From assembly GCA_027020665.1 (NCBI GenBank), contig JALUVJ010000074.1, forward strand, positions 1-48,471: a DNA stretch of 48,471 nucleotides, written 5' to 3'. The stretch comes from Nitrospira sp. (GTDB lineage Bacteria; Nitrospirota; Nitrospiria; SBBL01; JAADHI01). The translations under genes were made by a program, and so were the position numbers. Of this stretch, positions 44,448 to 48,471 are shown one piece after another; position 1 is the stretch's first letter, and the number at the start of each line of letters is the position of its first letter. A model generated the notes under the pieces. It was not told where the DNA came from. It saw only the letters and a list, made by a program, of their open reading frames with translations, and did not search any database.

Positions 44448-45051
44448 AGCGTACCGATGGAGATTGCATTGTGCTGTGATGCCCCTCTAATAACGGCTCA
44501 ATTATCAGGGTTTTTACAAAAACCCGATGGGAAATTGTATGCAAAAAGGGAAGGGGTACGGGTTTTGATTGAGACCCGTCTTCCTGCGGTCGCATAAAAA
44601 AACATCCCCCCCGTTTGCAAGCAAAGCCCCCTGTAAAGGGCCTGAAAAAGCGCGCAGACTTTTTTGAAATCATGCGGACACTCGGCTAAAAAGTATGATA
44701 AATCAAAGGTATCACAGGTCTTTGAAAATCGTCAAGGCAAGTGGCCTCAGCGGGATGTCTGTAAACCGCGCCCTTGGCGAATTGCTCGAAAAACCGGATG
44801 GGGTATCAATATTCTTTTTGTTGCCGGATTCTTAAGATGAAGAGGAAGCCGGTCGTGCTGATGCATTCTGTGAAACAAAGCCCCCAAAAGAAGACGTGGG
44901 CGAGCCCTTCTTCTTTTGGAAGAAAATAAATCATCCCAAATTACAAAAAATAGGGTATAATTACTATTCACTGCGCGAAATATTGTATGCGAATGAGAAT
45001 CGTGGTACAGATTCCGGGCGCATCATCGTGACGATGGAGAGGTTTTTGATA
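44448..45051. other. 604-nt stretch with no recognisable gene
   Basis: Lies between two divergent genes. It holds two inverted repeats: GGGTTTTT/AAAAACCC (44508-44525, 2-nt loop) and CCAAAAGAAGA/TCTTCTTTTGG (44884-44894 with 44909-44919). A TATAAT at 44956-44961 has no matching -35. Frames that stay open here have no family signature or ribosome-binding site. No tRNA or known RNA was recognised. Confidence 0.5.
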
Positions 45052-46320
45052 ATGAGTCGTCAAACCTTGTTTTTTACGGTATTTGTTTTGAGTCCCTTGC
45101 TTTTTTCGGCTTGCGGCGGCGGAAACGATGGCCGCGGGGCTTCTTCTCCGCCGACCTTCTCTCCGAGTGTGTTGAGCAAATCGGCGAATAAGACAGTGGT
45201 AAAGGCCTTAAATCTTGGCACACAAGGCGTAAGCATTCGGCAGGCATTGCCCGCCGTCTTACCTGTTTCCGAAGGTTCCGAATCCGTGGTCATTGAGTCC
45301 CGTTTTAAAGGGAATTCGCCCGATAGGAGTGATATTGCCGAAATTTTTGAAGCAGTGCGGCAATTCAAAGCCGCAGCAGGCGGCAATGCCGTCACAATTT
45401 TTCAGACTGTGACGCCGATCCCCTTTCAGCAATCTTGCGGCAGCGGATTCACAGATGATAACAATACGCCGAATGACGGCAGTGATGATTCTTTTCAGAT
45501 TTCATTGAATTGTTCCGGTTTCGGAGCAGGGGGCGGCTCCAGTGCAAGCGGAAGTTTTTCGGCAGGACCAAAATATAATGCGGACGGCATTCTGACCCAT
45601 TATGAATTCGCATATACGAACTACACCCTGAGCAACAGCTTTGCAATGATGGATAATCAGAACGGCCGTAGAATCGGCACGTCCACCGAAACGTCTTCGC
45701 GAAACGGAACGGTGTTGCTGGATGTGGCCCCCGGCAATTGTTTCAGAGGCAGCGTCTTTGAGAATGTCGCCGGGACCTTCAACCTTTCGGGTATTGACCG
45801 TCGGGATGCCGATGGCGATGGTTTTGATGAAGTGAACGAAGCATTTGCGCTGACCGATCTTGTCATCACGATTACGGAAACCGAAGAAGACTGCGCGAAC
45901 GGCCCCGTAAGCGTTACGATCAACGGGACAGACGCTTTCACCGACTACAACGATGCCTCGCGGAGCATCACGTCCGTTTTTACAGATGTGCAGCTTGTTA
46001 TGACCCCGAGCACGCGCAACATGAACGGCATTCCCACAAAAGGGTTTGAACACAGCCTGAGCGGCACCATGACGGTGACCTCTCCGAATTTCTGTGTGGA
46101 TGCCACCCATACCATCAGCACCGAAACGCCTTTTTTTGTGGCAAACGGCGCTTCTTGCGCTGTGCAGGGCAAACAACTCTTGACCAATACAAGCTCCGCA
46201 GAGGTTACTGCCGTCACCGCGACCCCCGAAGGCGGCTTGGATATCGATGTTGGAAATGACGGCAGTATTGAACAAAACTTTACCGATTGCAAAGAAGCCA
46301 TCGTCTGTACCACGCCTTAG
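45052..46320 (+). CDS. Predicted secreted lipoprotein with an EF-hand-like loop
   Basis: Unrecognised protein of 422 residues with a lipoprotein signal (residues 1-21, ending LLFSAC, then GGG). The mature part is rich in Ser, Gly, Asn and Thr and looks like a beta-rich surface or periplasmic protein. Six or more cysteines are spread through it (CGSGFTDDNN, LNCSGFG, APGNCFRG, EEDCANG, NFCVDATH, ASCAVQG, DCKEAIVC), suggesting disulfides. RDADGDGFDEVNEAF is an EF-hand or dockerin-like calcium loop. I start at ATG 45052, with GGAGAGG about ten bases upstream; upstream in-frame codons look non-coding. Could be a type II substrate or a surface protein; no direct evidence. Confidence 0.7.
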   Translation: MSRQTLFFTVFVLSPLLFSACGGGNDGRGASSPPTFSPSVLSKSANKTVVKALNLGTQGVSIRQALPAVLPVSEGSESVVIESRFKGNSPDRSDIAEIFEAVRQFKAAAGGNAVTIFQTVTPIPFQQSCGSGFTDDNNTPNDGSDDSFQISLNCSGFGAGGGSSASGSFSAGPKYNADGILTHYEFAYTNYTLSNSFAMMDNQNGRRIGTSTETSSRNGTVLLDVAPGNCFRGSVFENVAGTFNLSGIDRRDADGDGFDEVNEAFALTDLVITITETEEDCANGPVSVTINGTDAFTDYNDASRSITSVFTDVQLVMTPSTRNMNGIPTKGFEHSLSGTMTVTSPNFCVDATHTISTETPFFVANGASCAVQGKQLLTNTSSAEVTAVTATPEGGLDIDVGNDGSIEQNFTDCKEAIVCTTP

Positions 46321-46496
46321 GGACGCAGGGGTAAAATCTTTGACTGCGGTCAGCTTCCCTCCAAATCAGCGATTGAATGAAAGTGTTCATTAAACACCCC
46401 GTTGCGGTTTGTTGAACCGCTGCTCTTCCCTTAAGTCCGTCGGATAAAAGGAGATGAGGTGCTTTTATAACTTATTGATATTAAAATAAAAAGCGG

Positions 46497-46569
<73 letters not shown>

Positions 46570-46599
46570 ATTAAAACGGAAGATTATGAAAGCTGAAAA

Positions 46600-46673
46600 T
46601 GCGCCTGAAGGGAATTGAACCCCTAACCTCCGGCTTCGGAGGCCGGCGCTCTATCCAATTGAGCTACAGGCGC
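46600..46673 (-). tRNA. tRNA-Arg (anticodon CCG)
   Basis: Cloverleaf of 74 nt on the minus strand: acceptor GCGCCTG/CAGGCGC, D stem GCTC/GAGC, anticodon stem CCGGC/GCCGG with loop CTCCGAA (anticodon CCG), T arm AGGGG-TTCAATT-CCCTT, discriminator A. CCA is not encoded. It lies 30 nt upstream of tRNA-Lys and is probably co-transcribed with it. Confidence 0.95.
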
Positions 46674-46735
46674 TTTACGGTCGGACTTTATCATAAAAAA
46701 TGGGCAATAACAATATGGTTTTCCTGACCTGTTAG

Positions 46736-47262
46736 AAGCAAATTGAAAATATCACCACCTACAACCCGGCGCGCATGAACATGCTGCTGCACGGTGTAAA
46801 AGACTCGGAATTTGAAATTTATCACGGCGATTCATTATTGAATGGGATATTCTGAATGAGATGAACCCGGCCAAAAAACCGGCGTTTGATGCCCTTGTCG
46901 CCAATCCGCCGTTGAGTGTCTCGATCGGGGATGCTTGAAGCCCCTCGCCTTCCGGCGAAGATAAGGTTGGCGTTATCGCTGCGACTTGTCATTTCGAGCG
47001 AAGGGAGAAATCCGGCCCTGCCGTTTCGAAGCATCGCGAGAAATCTAAGATGGCTCAGTCACTTCGTTTCTTCGAAATGACAGGCAAGGTTTTTCAGCGT
47101 ATCGGCATCGGATCGCGTCGATTTCAATCGACCCGCCGCGAACTCCGCAACGTATCGTCGAGGGGCCTTCAGTTGCCGATGGGAGCCGAACGACGCACTG
47201 GGCGGGTTTCCGTTTTAAACGCTACGGCCTCGCCCCGAAATCCGCCGCTGATTTTGCCTTTC
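46736..47262 (+). pseudogene. hsdM: Remnant of a type I restriction methylase gene (hsdM)
   Basis: Pieces of the HsdM N6-adenine methylase survive. From 46751 the frame reads ITTYNPARMNMLLHG; after a one-base deletion near 46842 another frame reads DILNEMNPAKKPAFDALVAN followed by PPL, the NPPF catalytic motif region, and stops at 46936. About 230 nt later the next part of the same protein resumes: RWEPNDALG (from ~47168), another frameshift, then FKRYGLAPKSAADFAFLL (from ~47211). This is the order of HsdM, interrupted by foreign sequence that includes a small inverted-repeat element. Only ~90 codons remain; N-terminus, C-terminus, hsdS and hsdR are absent. Clearly non-functional. Confidence 0.85.
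46987..47082. mobile_element. Small inverted-repeat element (MITE/REP-like) inside hsdM remnant
   Basis: A 96-bp segment bounded by TGTCATTTCGA (46987-46997) and TCGAAATGACA (47072-47082), a perfect 11-bp terminal inverted repeat. The interior has further imperfect repeats (GAGAAATCC at the left, CGAGAAATCT in the middle). TGTCATTTCGAGCGAAG-type ends recall short dispersed repeats seen in several bacterial groups. No transposase is encoded and no target duplication was obvious. Confidence 0.65.
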
Positions 47263-47484
47263 TGCTGCTCGGCGTCCCCTTTTGCGCTCAAAGGCAGTCG
47301 CAGCGCCGGCATTGCCTGGGGTATTGTCTTCGGCCTGGGTGCGGCACACTTTTATCGGCTTGTTTTTTCAATGACGCTTTCACTCGGACGTTTGCAGGTT
47401 TTCCCCCCCTGGCTTCCCGCTTGGAGTGCGAATATCCTCCTATTAATGCTCGGCTCATATCTCTTTTTGAGAGTGCGTCAGTAA
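47260..47484 (+). pseudogene. 3' fragment of an LptF/LptG-type permease gene
   Basis: After one extra T near 47270, the frame reads LLGVPF then ALKGSRSAGIAWGIVFGLGA, RLVFSMTLSLGRLQVFPPWL and ILLLMLGSYLFLRVRQ. This is the usual C-terminus of YjgP/YjgQ (LptF/LptG) permeases of the LPS exporter: two membrane helices with the Pro-Pro-Trp-Leu link. Only ~70 residues of ~360 remain, joined directly to the hsdM remnant, so it cannot be an active permease. The functional lpt genes must be elsewhere. Confidence 0.8.
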
Positions 47485-47519
47485 CAGGATTTTCATGCCA
47501 TACCCCCCATTTGAGGGGA

Positions 47520-47546
47520 TTGACAGCCCTCATTATTCCGTATAAA
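47520..47546 (+). promoter_or_regulatory. Candidate promoter before the LuxR-type HTH gene
   Basis: TTGACA (47520-47525) and TATAAA (47541-47546) have near-consensus hexamers, but the spacer is only 15 nt. It is preceded by CCCC/GGGG complementarity. It lies about 80 nt before the HTH reading frame. Confidence 0.4.
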
Positions 47547-47623
47547 AGTACCTCAAAATCCAACAAAGATGCTGCTGTGTCGCCGTTTGAGTATGGTCAG
47601 TGGTTTGATATCGGGCATAAACA

Positions 47624-47821
47624 ATGTGTTTGACGAAGCGAGAATCCGAGGTGCTGCTTTGGTGCAGCCGGGGAAAGAGCAATTGGGAGATCGGCAAGAT
47701 TCTTTCCATCTCAGAGCATGGTGCTGAGTTTCACCTCAGAAATATTTTCAAAAAACTGGATACAAACTCCCGCGTTGTTGCTGTGGTGAAAGCCGTGCAA
47801 AAGGGGTGGATTCAGCCTTAG
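47624..47821 (+). CDS. Short LuxR-type HTH protein, probably a degenerate fragment
   Basis: A 65-residue frame consisting only of a LuxR/GerE HTH: LTKRESEVLLWCSRGKSNWE, IGKILSISEHGAEFHLRNIF, KKLDTNSRVVAVVKAVQKGW. The recognition-helix segment normally reads TVKFH after ISE; here it is GAEFH, a change that would put Glu where Lys or Arg contacts DNA. There is no regulatory N-terminal domain, an in-frame stop lies just upstream (47618-47620), and there is no clear ribosome-binding site. Stand-alone GerE-like regulators exist, so function is possible, but decay from a longer LuxR regulator is equally likely given the remnants next door. Confidence 0.55.
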   Translation: MCLTKRESEVLLWCSRGKSNWEIGKILSISEHGAEFHLRNIFKKLDTNSRVVAVVKAVQKGWIQP

Positions 47822-47839
47822 TAGAGACAGAATATGTGC

Positions 47840-47865
47840 TAAGCCTACGGAAATACGTAGGCTTA
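47840..47865. repeat. Hairpin/inverted repeat between the HTH fragment and the DUF11 gene
   Basis: TAAGCCTACG (47840-47849) pairs perfectly with CGTAGGCTTA (47856-47865) around a 6-nt loop. No T-run follows. Direct repeats TGTGCTA (47835-47841 and 47880-47886) overlap or flank it, and a smaller pair GAAAC/GTTTC lies at 47895-47911. It could be an operator for a dimeric regulator or an RNA element in the leader of the next gene. Confidence 0.75.
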
Positions 47866-48044
47866 AAGTGCTTGTATTCTGTGCTAGGATTCTTGAAACT
47901 TTTTAGGTTTCGAGGCCTTCGCATTATTTCATTTAAAATTTTTTTGAGTCTTCGTATCAGCGTGATAGCGACGTGTCGGGACTTGCAAACAGAAACGATC
48001 TGTCCGGTTTTTCATTCAATTCAAAATAAGGGAGAAACGGTACC

Positions 48045-48471
48045 ATGAACTTCAAACAGCGGTTTTTTAGTTTAGCGATGGCGATATTTCTTGTGAGTTT
48101 GACAACACAGGCGATGGCGGCTTTGAATCTGTCGATCACGGCCAATCCCGATCCGGTGCGGCCGGGAGAGTCAGTGCTTGTGGAATATACGGTGAGCAAT
48201 AATGGGTCGTCGACGGAAACGAATGTGACGCTTGAGGCACTGATGCCGTCCGGGGTGGATTCGCTATTTGAGGGAACGCTCACGGGTGGAGGCGATTGTC
48301 CAAACACGGTTGATTCGGCGGTTTTCTGTGCTCCTGCGGAAGTTGCGACTTGGGTGCTTGGAACGATGGGGCCAGGAGAGTCGATGACGGTTTCAATGCC
48401 TCCGGTCGTTTCGGTCGGGACAGTGAATGGGACAGATATTACATTTTCGGGGACAGTGAAAGAGAATGGAA
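48045..48471 (+). CDS. Secreted DUF11-repeat protein, 5' part
   Basis: Start of an exported protein that runs off the window after 142 codons. The signal peptide is MNFKQRFFSLAMAIFLVSLT followed by TQAMA and a likely cleavage before ALNLS. The mature part, LNLSITANPDPVRPGESVLV then YTVSNNGSSTETNVTLEALM and LGTMGPGESMTVSM, is the DUF11 beta-sandwich found in bacterial surface proteins. ATG 48045 is chosen from the signal peptide, with AGGGAG about a dozen bases upstream. A leader of up to 0.2 kb with a hairpin precedes it. The C-terminus (anchor, PEP-CTERM, further repeats) cannot be seen. Confidence 0.85.
   Translation, partial: MNFKQRFFSLAMAIFLVSLTTQAMAALNLSITANPDPVRPGESVLVEYTVSNNGSSTETNVTLEALMPSGVDSLFEGTLTGGGDCPNTVDSAVFCAPAEVATWVLGTMGPGESMTVSMPPVVSVGTVNGTDITFSGTVKENG

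Noticed and set aside
44437-44673. A 78-residue minus-strand frame upstream of the PATAN gene
   Set aside because: It overlaps the PATAN gene start out of frame, and composition and start context do not look coding.
44747-44971. A 74-residue minus-strand frame in the gene-free stretch
   Set aside because: No ribosome-binding site, no recognisable motif, and it overlaps an inverted repeat.
47050-47484. A 144-residue gene spanning the graveyard
   Set aside because: It is a chance frame joining the small element, unrelated sequence and the LptF/LptG fragment; only its C-terminal half has family similarity.
47840-47865. Rho-independent terminator after the HTH frame
   Set aside because: The stem is good but it is followed by AAGTGCTTG with no T-run.

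Overview
The window is about 48.5 kb of chromosome from a Gram-negative bacterium. It carries a complete type II secretion operon, type IV pilus minor-pilin genes, lipobox lipoproteins, and a 3' fragment of an LptF/LptG-type LPS-export permease. The gene content (PATAN/DUF4388 protein with a roadblock-like partner, GspN within the gsp operon, PilS/PilR-type regulators, class II ribonucleotide reductase, many c-di-GMP proteins) looks most like a deltaproteobacterial lineage in the broad sense. This placement is inferred from gene content; no phylogeny was run. No rRNA, CRISPR array, prophage or intact insertion sequence was seen.

Layout. 1-3.1 kb: 3' end of a ParA ATPase, a TolB-like propeller lipoprotein, an Hsp20 chaperone with a good terminator, and a cupredoxin lipoprotein. 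3.2-6.5 kb (minus): tRNA-Val, thrS, infC, rpmI, rplT, ending at a terminator. 6.7-10.1 kb: an oligopeptide ABC importer (binding protein plus two permeases) without ATPase genes. 10.1-16.8 kb (minus): pilD, a PilS/PilR-type two-component pair, and four prepilin-like genes (fimT, pilV, pilW, pilX). 17.1-22.5 kb: tRNA-Leu, an M23 peptidase, a cold-shock protein, secA and a GAF-GGDEF diguanylate cyclase overlapping secA. 22.5-26.7 kb (minus): an RqcH/NFACT-like protein that appears to lack the helix-hairpin-helix region, and a GAF-PAS-PAS-GGDEF-EAL protein. 26.9-28.1 kb: an HtrA-type protease. 28.2-40.1 kb: a twelve-gene type II secretion operon (gspC-D-E-F-G-H-I-J-N-L-M-K) behind a promoter with two consensus hexamers. 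40.2-42.8 kb: nrdJ with promoter, upstream palindrome and terminator. 42.8-44.4 kb (minus): roadblock-like and PATAN proteins. 45-46.3 kb: a secreted lipoprotein. 46.5-46.7 kb: tRNA-Lys and tRNA-Arg. 46.7-47.5 kb: remnants of a type I restriction methylase (hsdM) carrying a small inverted-repeat element and joined to an LptF/LptG fragment. 47.6 kb to the end: a LuxR-type HTH fragment, a hairpin and the start of a secreted DUF11 protein.

How the genes work together. PilD is the only prepilin peptidase seen. It could process both the minor pilins beside it and the pseudopilins of the gsp operon, which has no gspO of its own. SecA supplies the Sec step that delivers type II substrates, lipoproteins and envelope enzymes to the periplasm. 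Two c-di-GMP proteins and the PilSR-like pair suggest control of surface behaviour.

The most unusual items are a 44-nt perfect palindrome inside the PATAN-protein gene, the hsdM / small element / lptF-like composite at 46.7-47.5 kb, the shortened RqcH-like protein, and the LuxR fragment with a hairpin ahead of the DUF11 gene. I did not find a clearly new multi-gene system; the least explained neighbourhood is 42.8-48.5 kb.
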